A DNA stretch of 64,000 nt, taken from assembly GCF_004360155.1 (NCBI RefSeq), contig NZ_SAIS01000004.1:62001-126000 (forward strand), written 5' to 3'. Source of the stretch: Paraglaciecola marina (GTDB lineage: Bacteria; Pseudomonadota; Gammaproteobacteria; Enterobacterales; Alteromonadaceae). A program made the translations under genes and the position numbers. Position 1 is the stretch's first letter. Each line of letters begins with the position of its first letter. The notes beneath the pieces are model-generated. The model worked only from the letters and a program-made list of their open reading frames with translations. It was not told where the DNA came from and searched no databases. Positions 32,693 through 42,866 of this stretch are shown piece after piece.

Positions 32693-34145
32693 ATTATTAA
32701 TCAACGTCACGCCCTCTGAATCAAGGGTGGCATTAATAGAAAACGGAATTCTGCAAGAGATTCATATTGAGCGACATACTAAACGTGGTTTAGTAGGAAA
32801 CATTTATCGTGGCAAGGTAAGTCGGGTACTGCCTGGTATGCAAGCAGCGTTTGTGGATATAGGCCTCGACAAAGCCGCGTTTTTACATGCCTCAGATATC
32901 GCCTTCCACAACGAAGTAGAAGAAGCGGTTTCACCTAATGATATTGAAAAGCCTGATATACGCGAACTAGTCCGAGATGGTCAAAATATAGTTGTACAGG
33001 TGGTAAAAGATCAGATTGGTACTAAAGGAGCAAGACTCACCACAGACATTACAATTCCTTCACGATATTTAGTATTTATGCCCAGTGTTGAGCATGTAGG
33101 TATTTCACAGCGTATCGAAGAAGAAGAAGAGAGAGAAAGATTAAAAAAAATCGTCCAAGACTTTTGCAGTGAAGATGGCGGCTTCATTTTACGCACAGCT
33201 GCCGAAGGTGTGAAAGAGCAAGAATTAATACAAGACGCCAAATTTTTACGACGCTTATGGGAAAAGATAGGCTCTCGACTAAAAAATAAAACACACATGC
33301 TCTATGAAGATCTTCCTTTGGCAAGGCGGGTTTTACGGGATTTTGTAGGCACAGAACTTGACCGTATAAGGGTAGACTCCAAACTAAGCTTTCAAGAGTT
33401 ACAACAGTTTACTAAGGACTATGTACCTGAACTTAATAAATTACTTGAATACTATCCTGGCGACCGCCCTATATTTGACTTATACGATGTTGAGAATGAA
33501 GGACAACGCTCACTCGAGCGAAGAGTCGACCTAAAATCTGGAGGTTATTTGATTATCGATCAAACTGAAGCCATGACGACTATTGATATCAATACCGGCG
33601 CATTTGTGGGGCATCGTAACTTAGAAGAAACCATTTTTAATACCAATATTGAAGCAACACAGGCCATTGCAAGACAATTAAGACTCCGAAACTTAGGAGG
33701 CATGATATTAATCGATTTTATCGACATGACAGTCGAAGATCACAAAAGACGAGTAATGCATAGCTTAGAAGTTGCTACTGTTAACGATAGGGCTAAGATT
33801 AATATTCACGGTTTTACTTCCCTTGGTCTAATCGAAATGACTCGAAAGCGTACTCGAGAGAGCTTAGAGCATGTACTATGTGGAGAGTGCCCAGTCTGTA
33901 AAGGTCGGGGCACAGTAAAAACTATTGAAACAGTTTGTTTCGAGATTATGCGAGAAATAGTTAGAGTCAATCGTGCTTATGATGCTGATATGTTTGTTGT
34001 ATACGCCGCACCTAATGTAACAGAAGCTTTACTAGGTGAAGAGTCACATATGCTGGCTGAATTAGAACTGTTTGTAAGTAAACAAATAAAAGTCCACACA
34101 GAATCCTTGTATAGCCAAGACAAGTTTGACGTGGTGATGATGTAA
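32682..34145 (+). CDS. rng: ribonuclease G
   Basis: RNase G matures the 5' end of 16S rRNA and degrades some mRNAs. The 487 residues have an N-terminal S1 RNA-binding domain (GNIYRGKVSRVLPGMQAAFVDIG…), catalytic aspartates in TTIDINTG near 302 and LIDFIDM near 345, and the Zn-link CGECPVCKGRG near 405. It lacks the long RNase E tail, which separates it from RNase E. The start ATG lies inside maf. Confidence 0.96.
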   Translation: MSAELLINVTPSESRVALIENGILQEIHIERHTKRGLVGNIYRGKVSRVLPGMQAAFVDIGLDKAAFLHASDIAFHNEVEEAVSPNDIEKPDIRELVRDGQNIVVQVVKDQIGTKGARLTTDITIPSRYLVFMPSVEHVGISQRIEEEEERERLKKIVQDFCSEDGGFILRTAAEGVKEQELIQDAKFLRRLWEKIGSRLKNKTHMLYEDLPLARRVLRDFVGTELDRIRVDSKLSFQELQQFTKDYVPELNKLLEYYPGDRPIFDLYDVENEGQRSLERRVDLKSGGYLIIDQTEAMTTIDINTGAFVGHRNLEETIFNTNIEATQAIARQLRLRNLGGMILIDFIDMTVEDHKRRVMHSLEVATVNDRAKINIHGFTSLGLIEMTRKRTRESLEHVLCGECPVCKGRGTVKTIETVCFEIMREIVRVNRAYDADMFVVYAAPNVTEALLGEESHMLAELELFVSKQIKVHTESLYSQDKFDVVMM

Positions 34146-34178
34146 TTAAACCAAATACCCAAAACGCTATCAAAAAAA

Positions 34179-37100
34179 GTGAAAACTAACCAAAAATCTG
34201 CGTCATTTTACGTCGCATACATATTGAAAAAGCTCTGGGGCTTAGCCGCTCTATGCCTTGTGTTGGTTGCAGTTTGTCTTACTTTGTTGCGTTATTCCTT
34301 GCCTTACATGAATGAGCAAAAGCATCACCTTGAAGACTGGTTGTCTGAAAGGGTAGGCGCTGAACTTACCATAGCTGAAATCAGTGCTCAGTGGAGAGGT
34401 TTAGGGCCCGCAATAGTATTGCGAAATATAGAGTTAACCCAAAATCAACAATCTCCGGTAAGCCTGTTAATTGATGAAACCGCCATTGAAGTTGATTTTT
34501 GGCAATCTATACTTGCTATGCAAATTAAATCAAATGAATTTGATTTGCGTAATATGCAGCTCTCCTTAGACCTAACTACCTTAAAAACAGGTAAATCCGA
34601 TTACCCTATAGTAGAAGCTTTAGAAGAATTGTTTTTACAGCAACTTCAATCGTTTTCAGTGAGTGACAGTAAAATAATTCTCAATACTCTAAAAGGACAA
34701 CAGGTTGTCTTAATTGACCAAGTATCTTGGTTAAATAGAGAGGAACATCACCAAGGTAGAGGTCAATTACAAATTGAAGAAATAGCCAAAAATTCAGCTT
34801 CATTTGTATTGGACTTATACGGTAAAAGCAGCGAAATATACGGGACTTTTTTTGCTGAAGGTGAAGAAGTAGATCTTTCCCCATGGGTTCAACAATGGGT
34901 AACCAGTAAACACGAATTAGTTGAAAGTAGAGGCAGTTTTGTGATGTGGGCCGACATACAAAATAAAGCCATTCAATCTGTGCAACTGGATCTATCTAAT
35001 AGTCGTTTTGCATGGCAAACACCCCAAGGTAGCCAACCATCTAAAACTTTAGAAGCCAACGTATTACAAGGTCAAATCAATGGTAGCCCTATTAATGATG
35101 ATTGGGTGTTCAATTTTGACAATCTAACCTTGCAAGTAAACGATCAAGTATCAGTATCAAATTGGAAAGGAAAAATAGACGCCCAAGGTACCGCGTCGAT
35201 ACAGCACCTTACGCCCCTTAAACTTGACACTCTGTTACCTATGTTAGCGTTGAGTCTCAAACACCAAGATATGCTGCGACTCGAGAAAATCCAGCCAGAC
35301 GCGACCTTAAATAATCTTTCTATCCAGCGTACGCTTAATGGTAATTTAACCATTCATGCCGCTATTAGCGATATATCTTGGCAGCAAAATAATTATCTAC
35401 CAGGGGTGAGTGGCTTAGACGCAGACTTTAATTGGAATAATGACAGCGGCAAGGTATCAATAAAAAGTAAAAGTGGCACTCTCTTTATAGATAACTTATT
35501 ACCTGAAAACATAGACTATCAAAGATTTCATGCTGACTTACACATTCAAAAATCCTCTGAAGGGATACAGTTTGACACTGATAATGCAGTATTTAAAAGT
35601 GAGCTCATCACCTTAAATCCAGACTTTTCATTTAATACTATGGATGGTTATTTGGCATTCAAATCCACCATTGACACTATGCATGTTGAGGCTCTGACAC
35701 AACTCTACCCGACAGAGAAAATGGGCAAAAAAACCAGAGCCTACTTAGTCAATGCCATACAAGATGGAAAAATTAACAATGCCCAATTATTGTGGCACGG
35801 CGTATTGACAGATTTTCCATTTACAGACAATCAGGGGGTATTTCAAGCGCAGTTTGATGTTACCGATGGACAATTTAAATTTGCTCCGCAATGGCCAGCA
35901 TTAAGCAATATATCCGCTAACCTGCTATTTACTAACGAGAGCCTAACAATTAAAAGCAAGCAGGCTAATTTAATGGATGCGGCTTTAGTAGATTTAAGCG
36001 CATCTATTCCCTCATTCACACAAAATGCCACGCTAACGATAGCAGCAAAAGCAAAAGCCACTGGGCAAGAAGCTAGCCTGCTGATATCACAAAGTAATTT
36101 GGCAAGTACCTTAGGTAAAGTCCTACAACAAGTTATTGTTGAAGGCCCTGTCACTACAGACTTAGATTTAAACATCCCCTTGACAGGCAAAAATATTGTC
36201 GCAAAAGGCGCAGTGAACCTATTGGGTAATGATGTCACCATTCCGAATTTGAATTTGTCTTTATCTGAAAGTCAGGGGCAACTAACCTTTGTAAATGACA
36301 AAATTAATATTGAAAAAATAGATGCCCTGTTATTCAAGCAGCCCATTTCTCTTACACTATCTGGAGACCAACAAACCTCTGGCTATCATACAAATATAGA
36401 TATAACCGGAAATTGCAAAGTCACTCCCATACTAGAAGAGTATCATCCTCAGCTTGCCAACTACCTTAGCGGAACCGGAGAATGGCAAGCCAATGTAGCA
36501 TTAACTATCCCTAGTCAAGGTTTTCAATTTACAGCAAAACTCAGCAGTGACTTGATGGCAGTACAGTCTTCATTACCTAAGCCTTTTGCTAAACAGGCTG
36601 AGCAAGCCTTACCTTTAATTATAACAAGCGAAGGCAATCAACAAGCCTCAACTATAAAGCTCACCCTTGGAGAGGAAATTGAGTTTAATGGCATATTGCC
36701 CCATCAAGATAAACAGTTTTCACGGGCACACCTGTCTATAGGTAAAAGTGACTTAGTTGGCATGGGGCTGGGTTTCAGCATCTCAGCAGACGTAGCCGAG
36801 TTTGATGCAACACCTTGGCTTAACACCATGCAAACCTTATTGAGTGAAAAATCAACAAGTGACCACAAACCTATACTTGAAGCACCAAAGAGAATTTTTA
36901 TTAATGCTGATATCGCCACCTTCTCCTCGCAACAACTGACCGATTTTGAGGTTGTGGCCAAAAACAACACTGACAGCTGGTTGTTAGATATCAATGCCAA
37001 GCAAGCCAGAATGGACATCGCATTACATAAAGATTGGTTAGAGCAAGGCATAGACATTAATGCTGATTTTATAGCCCTAGATACTTGGCAATCTGCCGCG

Positions 37101-38069
37101 GCTAGTGAAGACCCCCCCACAAACACAGTAGCAATCGAAGACTCGATCGACTCTTTACCGCCTATTAATTTTTCATGTCTGCGTTGTAGCTTTATGGAAA
37201 ATAACCTAGGGAAAATAGACCTTAAGTTATCCCGTGCTGCAACAGGAATGAAAATAGATGATATTCGTGTGGATAACGACCACGGCCTGTTTTTTGGAAC
37301 GGGGGATTGGTTTATAACAGGCGGTAAAAGTAGCACTAGGCTGCAAGGTGAATTCAATAGTTCAGACTTTGGTGCACTACTAAAAGGCTTCAAAGTAAAC
37401 TCAGGAGTGAAAGATTCAAAAGCTCAATCTACCTTTGATTTAAGTTGGCAAAAAGCGCCTTACGAATTTAATTTCGATACCCTAAATGGTCAAATTGATT
37501 GGAGCTTGAGTGACGGTTACATCACTGAAATTACAGATAAAGGCTCTAGAATCTTTAGTATTCTCAGTTTTGAATCTTTAGTCCGCAAATTAAAGCTGGA
37601 TTTTAGAGATGTATTCGCAAAAGGCTTTTTCTACGACGAAATTAACGGCAGTTTTCAAATTCATGATGGTATAGCCGACACCAGAGACACAGTAGTTGAT
37701 GGCGGGGCGGGTGAAATCATTATGAAAGGATACACAGACTTAACGGCCAGAGAACTAAACTATAATATCGAATTTACACCAAAGATTACCTCAAGCTTGC
37801 CGGTAATCGTCGCTTGGATGGTTAACCCAGCTACAGCCATTGCCGCATTAGCCATAGACCAAATGTTAACCTCTGCAAAAGTCATATCTAACATTAACTT
37901 TTCACTAACGGGCACCATAGACGAACCTGTCATCACAGAATTAGGCCGCGATAGTCGCGAAGTCGCACTACCGGCTCAAAAAGTGCCTGAATCTTTACAA
38001 CCAGTAGACCAAGAACTGGATATCCCAACAGATATCAATATGCCAGAAGAGGAGCCGATTAGTGAGTAA
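34179..38069 (+). CDS. yhdP: YhdP family AsmA-like envelope protein
   Basis: A 1,296-residue protein with one N-terminal membrane helix (about 20-43) and a very long periplasmic beta-rich part. The C-terminal region (FDTLNGQIDWSLSDGYITEITDKGSRIFSILSFESLVRK…) is the diagnostic AsmA-like/DUF3971 end. In E. coli YhdP takes part, with TamB and YdbH, in moving phospholipid to the outer membrane. Translation starts at GTG, and the end overlaps the nitrilase gene by eight bases. It contains a C7 tract at 37112-37118. Confidence 0.93.
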   Translation: MKTNQKSASFYVAYILKKLWGLAALCLVLVAVCLTLLRYSLPYMNEQKHHLEDWLSERVGAELTIAEISAQWRGLGPAIVLRNIELTQNQQSPVSLLIDETAIEVDFWQSILAMQIKSNEFDLRNMQLSLDLTTLKTGKSDYPIVEALEELFLQQLQSFSVSDSKIILNTLKGQQVVLIDQVSWLNREEHHQGRGQLQIEEIAKNSASFVLDLYGKSSEIYGTFFAEGEEVDLSPWVQQWVTSKHELVESRGSFVMWADIQNKAIQSVQLDLSNSRFAWQTPQGSQPSKTLEANVLQGQINGSPINDDWVFNFDNLTLQVNDQVSVSNWKGKIDAQGTASIQHLTPLKLDTLLPMLALSLKHQDMLRLEKIQPDATLNNLSIQRTLNGNLTIHAAISDISWQQNNYLPGVSGLDADFNWNNDSGKVSIKSKSGTLFIDNLLPENIDYQRFHADLHIQKSSEGIQFDTDNAVFKSELITLNPDFSFNTMDGYLAFKSTIDTMHVEALTQLYPTEKMGKKTRAYLVNAIQDGKINNAQLLWHGVLTDFPFTDNQGVFQAQFDVTDGQFKFAPQWPALSNISANLLFTNESLTIKSKQANLMDAALVDLSASIPSFTQNATLTIAAKAKATGQEASLLISQSNLASTLGKVLQQVIVEGPVTTDLDLNIPLTGKNIVAKGAVNLLGNDVTIPNLNLSLSESQGQLTFVNDKINIEKIDALLFKQPISLTLSGDQQTSGYHTNIDITGNCKVTPILEEYHPQLANYLSGTGEWQANVALTIPSQGFQFTAKLSSDLMAVQSSLPKPFAKQAEQALPLIITSEGNQQASTIKLTLGEEIEFNGILPHQDKQFSRAHLSIGKSDLVGMGLGFSISADVAEFDATPWLNTMQTLLSEKSTSDHKPILEAPKRIFINADIATFSSQQLTDFEVVAKNNTDSWLLDINAKQARMDIALHKDWLEQGIDINADFIALDTWQSAAASEDPPTNTVAIEDSIDSLPPINFSCLRCSFMENNLGKIDLKLSRAATGMKIDDIRVDNDHGLFFGTGDWFITGGKSSTRLQGEFNSSDFGALLKGFKVNSGVKDSKAQSTFDLSWQKAPYEFNFDTLNGQIDWSLSDGYITEITDKGSRIFSILSFESLVRKLKLDFRDVFAKGFFYDEINGSFQIHDGIADTRDTVVDGGAGEIIMKGYTDLTARELNYNIEFTPKITSSLPVIVAWMVNPATAIAALAIDQMLTSAKVISNINFSLTGTIDEPVITELGRDSREVALPAQKVPESLQPVDQELDIPTDINMPEEEPISE

Positions 38070-38889
38070 CCTTGTAGCCATTCAAATGACCTCTTCAGAT
38101 ACGGTTGAAGAAAACTTGCAATTTGTGGAGCAGCAATTACAAATTTTACAGGCTGAGCAACCATGTTTAGTGGTTTTGCCCGAGTGTTTTGCGTGTTTCG
38201 GAGGTAAAGAACATCAGCTACTCGACATTGCTGAAGATCTTGGCCTAGGGCCCATTCAAAGTAAACTCAAGGACTTAGCCAAACAATATAATGTTTGGTT
38301 AGTGGCGGGCAGCATGCCAATCACTTGTAACTTAAAGGAAAAATATACAGCTTCATGCTTACTGATTAACAGTGAAGGAGAGCTGGTTGAAGAGTACCAA
38401 AAAATTCACTTATTCGACGTACAAGTTGCCGACAATACAGGCAGTTACTTTGAATCTCGTAACACCCAAGCTGGTAACAAACTAGTTGTGGTTGACACCC
38501 CTTTCGGTACCTTAGGGCTAGCTATTTGTTACGATATTCGCTTTGCAGCTATGTTTCAGGCCATGGCTGAAATACACAAGTTAGATATTTTAACCCTACC
38601 AGCTGCTTTTACTAAGAAGACCGGCAGCGCACATTGGGAAGCGCTATTAACTGCCAGAGCTATCGAAAATCAATGCTATTTAGTGGCGGCAAATCAAACA
38701 GGTGAACACAGGAATAAGCGACAAACCTACGGGCACTCCTGTATCATCTCTCCTTGGGGTGAAAAACTCGCAGAACTCCCCACCGAAACAGGGTTAATAC
38801 AAAGCCCAATTGACCATAATTTATTGACTGAAATTCGCAATAACATGCCAGTCTACCAACATAACAAATTCAGGAGTCACCTTGTCTAA
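38062..38889 (+). CDS. nitrilase-superfamily amidase, Nit1-like
   Basis: The 275-residue protein has the Glu-Lys-Cys triad of carbon-nitrogen hydrolases: LPECFA near residue 41, YQKIHLFD near 114 and AICYDIRF near 156. The closest characterised type is Nit1-like deaminated-glutathione amidase, a metabolite-repair enzyme. It starts at GTG inside yhdP and overlaps tldD by eight bases, so the three genes form a tight operon. E. coli lacks this gene between yhdP and tldD. Confidence 0.88.
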   Translation: MSNLVAIQMTSSDTVEENLQFVEQQLQILQAEQPCLVVLPECFACFGGKEHQLLDIAEDLGLGPIQSKLKDLAKQYNVWLVAGSMPITCNLKEKYTASCLLINSEGELVEEYQKIHLFDVQVADNTGSYFESRNTQAGNKLVVVDTPFGTLGLAICYDIRFAAMFQAMAEIHKLDILTLPAAFTKKTGSAHWEALLTARAIENQCYLVAANQTGEHRNKRQTYGHSCIISPWGEKLAELPTETGLIQSPIDHNLLTEIRNNMPVYQHNKFRSHLV

Positions 38890-40324
38890 TCTAGTGGAAA
38901 CAAATTTATTGGATGCGTCAGATTTAACTCGTTCCAACCTTGAAACAGCACTAGATAGCATATACAAGCACGACAACGATTTTGCTGACTTATATTTTCA
39001 AGCCAGCCAACATGAAACTTGGGTTCTCGAAGATGGCATCATTAAAGAGGGTAGTTATAACATTGAGCGCGGTGTTGGTGTTCGAGCGGTAAGTGGTGAA
39101 AAAACAGGTTTCGCTTATTCAGATGAAATCTCTCCAAGTGCATTATTAAAAGCCTCAAAAGCGGCTCGCAGTATTTCAGCCTCTGGTGGCAAGCATAAAG
39201 TAAAATCACTTACACCAAGTTCACAAATTCAGCGTTATCATTCAGAAAACCCATTACTTGGCATGCAAGATCAAGAGAAGATAGCCCTGCTTCGCTCAGT
39301 TGATAGCTATATACGCCAACAAGAGTCATCATTAACACAAGTGATCATTAGCATTAGCGGTGTTTACGAAGAAATATTAGTCGCTGCTACAGATGGCACT
39401 TTTTGTACCGATATACGTCCATTAATCCGCTTGAACTGCTCTGTTTTAATGGAAAAAGACGGCCGTAGAGAGCGAGGGAGCTCTGGCGCTGGCGGGCGTT
39501 ACGCCTATGATTATTTTGCAGCAGACCAAGACGGTAAACCTAGATATCAGCAAATAGCAGATGAAGCCATTCATATGGCTAGAGTCAACATGCAAGCCAT
39601 AGCCGCCCCTGCAGGTCAAATGCCTGTGGTATTAGGCTCTGGTTGGCCTGGTGTGTTATTACACGAAGCAGTGGGTCATGGTTTAGAGGGTGATTTTAAC
39701 CGTAAAGGCGCATCAACTTTTAGTGGCCGTATTGGCGAGCAAGTCGCAGCTAAAGGGTGTACCGTAGTTGATGACGGCACCCTTGAAAACAGACGTGGCT
39801 CACTAAGTGTTGATGATGAAGGCACGCCCACTCAATACAATGTACTAATTAAAGATGGCATACTGAAAGGCTACATGCAGGATAAACAAAATGCGCGCTT
39901 AATGGGTGTTGCTCCAACAGGAAATGGCAGACGTGAGTCTTATGCCCACTTGCCAATGCCCCGAATGACGAACACTTACATGTTGGGCGGCGAACATAGC
40001 CCCGAAGAAATTATTGCCTCTATCGATAAAGGCATATACGCCCCCAACTTTGGCGGCGGACAAGTAGATATCACATCAGGTAAATTTGTATTCTCTACTT
40101 CAGAAGCTTACCTAATTGAAAACGGCAAAATCAGTACACCTATAAAAGGCGCAACACTTATTGGTAATGGCCCAGAAGCTATGCAGAAAATATCTATGAT
40201 AGGAAATGATCTAGCGCTAGATAAAGGTGTAGGTGTATGTGGAAAGGATGGACAAAGTGTCCCAGTTGGCGTAGGCCAACCCACTCTAAAACTCGACGAG
40301 TTAACCGTGGGCGGAACGGCTTAA
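38882..40324 (+). CDS. tldD: metalloprotease TldD
   Basis: TldD is the catalytic half of the TldD/PmbA protease that processes small modified peptides and degrades unfolded short substrates. The 480 residues carry the zinc motif [12 protein letters not shown] near 261. A good AGGAG at 38872-38876 points to the TTG start at 38882, which overlaps the nitrilase gene. Its partner pmbA is 800 bases further on, behind the opposite-strand darP. Confidence 0.95.
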   Translation: MSNLVETNLLDASDLTRSNLETALDSIYKHDNDFADLYFQASQHETWVLEDGIIKEGSYNIERGVGVRAVSGEKTGFAYSDEISPSALLKASKAARSISASGGKHKVKSLTPSSQIQRYHSENPLLGMQDQEKIALLRSVDSYIRQQESSLTQVIISISGVYEEILVAATDGTFCTDIRPLIRLNCSVLMEKDGRRERGSSGAGGRYAYDYFAADQDGKPRYQQIADEAIHMARVNMQAIAAPAGQMPVVLGSGWPGVLLHEAVGHGLEGDFNRKGASTFSGRIGEQVAAKGCTVVDDGTLENRRGSLSVDDEGTPTQYNVLIKDGILKGYMQDKQNARLMGVAPTGNGRRESYAHLPMPRMTNTYMLGGEHSPEEIIASIDKGIYAPNFGGGQVDITSGKFVFSTSEAYLIENGKISTPIKGATLIGNGPEAMQKISMIGNDLALDKGVGVCGKDGQSVPVGVGQPTLKLDELTVGGTA

Positions 40325-40392
40325 TATATTTACCCTAAGTTTTGGTGGTTTGCTCTATCGAAGCGACGGTATCTAGTTCAAGCTATACACTA

Positions 40393-40438
40393 TAGTCATT
40401 TTGGAAAAACAGAAAAACCTGCCTATTCAAAATGACTA
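40393..40438. repeat. 11-bp inverted repeat between tldD and darP
   Basis: TAGTCATTTTG at 40393-40403 pairs perfectly with CAAAATGACTA at 40428-40438 across 24 bases. It lies between convergent stops and could act as a two-way terminator, but no T tract flanks it. Confidence 0.5.
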
Positions 40439-40457
40439 AGATGCATTAACGACTAGT

Positions 40458-40997
40458 TTATGCGCCTATTTCTTCCTTTAAATACTTAAAGAGCTCTCTT
40501 GAAGCTTTAGGCGGTTTATTTTCAGATTTCTGCTTACTTGCTTGACGTACATACTGCCGCAACTTTTGTCTATCAAGTATTGGGTGATCTGTAATCACCT
40601 CTTCAATTTTACTATCTCCTTCGGCCAAAATAGCGTCGCGAAGTAACTCAAGTTCATGAAAAGCGTCATTTAACTTTTTATGGGCTGATTTAATATTTAG
40701 CATCGCCTGCTCGATAGGAGCAATATCTTGATGACGCATAATCTTACCAATTAATTGCAGTTGACGACGATAACCTTCTTTTTTACGCAAAATTTTACGA
40801 GCAAGCATTACGGCATCTAATAGTTCAGCTTCCATAGGAATTTTTGCTAAAGACGACTGCCCAAGATGCACAAGGGATTCACCTAGTTTTTGCCTTTCTA
40901 GCATTTGGGCTTTAATTTGAGTTTTACTGAGTTGTTCAGCTTCATCTACAAGGTCGAATTCATTTTCGACATCTTTGTTTTTTCTCGGGGCAACCAT
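40458..40997 (-). CDS. darP: ribosome maturation factor DarP (YjgA, DUF615)
   Basis: The 179-residue highly charged helical protein fits the YjgA/DarP family, which binds pre-50S particles and helps late assembly of the large ribosomal subunit. The N-terminal KTQIKAQMLERQKLGESLVHLG block and the C-terminal region RQYVRQASKQ…SRELFKYLKEEI match the family. It is divergent from pmbA, as in E. coli. Confidence 0.93.
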   Translation of the reverse strand: MVAPRKNKDVENEFDLVDEAEQLSKTQIKAQMLERQKLGESLVHLGQSSLAKIPMEAELLDAVMLARKILRKKEGYRRQLQLIGKIMRHQDIAPIEQAMLNIKSAHKKLNDAFHELELLRDAILAEGDSKIEEVITDHPILDRQKLRQYVRQASKQKSENKPPKASRELFKYLKEEIGA

Positions 40998-41141
40998 GAC
41001 TTTATCTTTAGTGATACACTAGGGGAGATTGTAACCCCCTATGCAAGAATAAACTACTCAGAAAATCAATCAACGCTCAGCCAATCCATTGTTTCGAGGC
41101 GGAGTTTTGAAAAATAGCGGTAGCCAAATAACGAAGGTCTC

Positions 41142-42467
41142 ATGCAACAACAATTAACAGAAATTCAAAACATAGTAGAAGACGTATTAAAGCTAGCAAA
41201 ACAGAAAGGTGCAACTCAAGCCGAAGCCAGCATGTCAAAGGTAGAAGGTATAGCAGTCTCTTCTCGCCTAAAAGAAGTCGAAACCGTAGAATTTACTAAC
41301 GACGGCGGCTTAGGTATTACCGTTTATCAAGGCCAAAAAAAAGGCAGCGCTTCTACTGCAGACTTGTCACCAAAAGCCTTACAACTTACAGTTGAAAAAG
41401 CCATAGAAATAGCTAAACACACCAGTGACGACCCTTGTTCAGGCTTAGCTGATAAATCATTAATGGCCTTTGACGCACCCGACTTAGACTTATTTCACCC
41501 CATTGAGCTAGATACCGAAAACGCCATTAAACAAGTAATAGCAGCTGAAGCCAGTGCTTTAGCAGCTGATGAGCGCATCAGCAATTCTGATGGTGCATCC
41601 TACAATGCCAACTTGGGCGCCAAAGTTTATGGGAATAGTCACGGCCTTAACGTTGGCTATAACAGCAGTCGTTACAGCTTAAGCTGCGTCGTCATAGGCG
41701 AACAAGACGGAGATATGCAGCGTGATTATAGCTATACAGTTGGCCGCGAAATATCATCGTTAGCTAGCCCAGAGCAAATTGGTAAGGAAGCCGCTAAATT
41801 TACAATAGATCGCTTGGGAGCTCGTAAAGTAAAAACCTGTAAGGTCCCAGTATTATTTGATCGTGAAATTGCCTCGGGATTATTCGGTCACCTAATCAGT
41901 GCAATTAGTGGCGGCAGCTTATACAGGCAATCATCGTTTATGCTAGACAAATTAGGACAGCAAATTTTACCAGACTGGTTTGAAATTAACGAAAGACCTC
42001 ACTTGTTAAAAGGCTTAGCCAGCTCTCCATTTGATCATGAAGGTGTAAAAACCCAAGACATGAATGTAATCAGCGAAGGAATACTCAATCATTACCTATT
42101 AACGAGTTATTCCGCCCGCAAACTCAAGATGCAAACTACAGGACATGCTGGTGGCATCCATAACTGGTTTATCAAGCACACAGGTGAATCAGACCAAGCT
42201 TTACTGCAAAAACTAGGCACGGGCTTACTTGTTACCGAACTCATGGGACAAGGAGTTAATATTGTAACGGGTGACTATTCACGTGGTGCCGCGGGCTTTT
42301 GGGTAGAAAATGGCATCATTCAATACCCAGTTCACGAAATCACTATCGCCGGTAACCTAACCGACATGCTCAAGAATATAGTCGCAATAGGTTCTGTACA
42401 AGAAACCCGCGGAAGTATCCACACCGGTTCAGTGCTTATTGACGAAATGCAAATTGCTGGGGAATAG
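41142..42467 (+). CDS. pmbA: metalloprotease subunit PmbA (TldE)
   Basis: PmbA is the partner of TldD. The 441 residues share the TldD fold but lack the HExxxH zinc motif, so it serves as the non-catalytic subunit. Conserved blocks include RLKEVETVEFTNDGGLGITVYQG near the N-terminus and SARKLKMQTTGHAGG…NWF near 325-345. It has its own promoter region shared with the divergent darP. Confidence 0.95.
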   Translation: MQQQLTEIQNIVEDVLKLAKQKGATQAEASMSKVEGIAVSSRLKEVETVEFTNDGGLGITVYQGQKKGSASTADLSPKALQLTVEKAIEIAKHTSDDPCSGLADKSLMAFDAPDLDLFHPIELDTENAIKQVIAAEASALAADERISNSDGASYNANLGAKVYGNSHGLNVGYNSSRYSLSCVVIGEQDGDMQRDYSYTVGREISSLASPEQIGKEAAKFTIDRLGARKVKTCKVPVLFDREIASGLFGHLISAISGGSLYRQSSFMLDKLGQQILPDWFEINERPHLLKGLASSPFDHEGVKTQDMNVISEGILNHYLLTSYSARKLKMQTTGHAGGIHNWFIKHTGESDQALLQKLGTGLLVTELMGQGVNIVTGDYSRGAAGFWVENGIIQYPVHEITIAGNLTDMLKNIVAIGSVQETRGSIHTGSVLIDEMQIAGE

Positions 42468-42866
42468 CTTTATTTCATAAAACCACAATAAAATTAAAGA
42501 GATAGCTTTTGAATTATTAAATAGTTTGGCATAATTTTTCAATTAAAGAGAATAATTCATTAGCTATAATTTTGCTAATTTAGGCTGCTCAGTACACACC
42601 TGTATTGATTTCATTGTTCTTTGCTAGATTCAAACTAATGCACTGCCTAAATATTTGTAAAACTCTGTATTTGGTAGCAGTTATACTTAGTGTTAGTTAA
42701 CTATCTAACATCTCAGACAAGTAGATTGCCGAACCTGTTAGCTTCAATGAATAATATAGTAATAAGACATAGCTGACATGTAGTCACTGTAGATTTAGTT
42801 TGCCTAAAGTTCATGGATTGTACATTTTTGGCCATATAAAATAGGCATTAGGCCTTTGAATCCTAA
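42468..42866. other. 399-base intergenic region upstream of nfrB
   Basis: AT-rich DNA with no convincing ORF or RNA gene. One imperfect dyad, TGTTAG…CTAACA at 42691-42710, with the palindrome TAGTTAACTA inside it, could be an operator. I cannot single out a promoter for the nfrB-nfrA-DUF4434 transcript. Confidence 0.4.

Noticed and set aside
35843-36241. 132-residue and 229-residue antisense frames inside yhdP (also 36704-37393)
   Set aside because: They are opposite a conserved continuous protein and show no ribosome site or recognisable domain.
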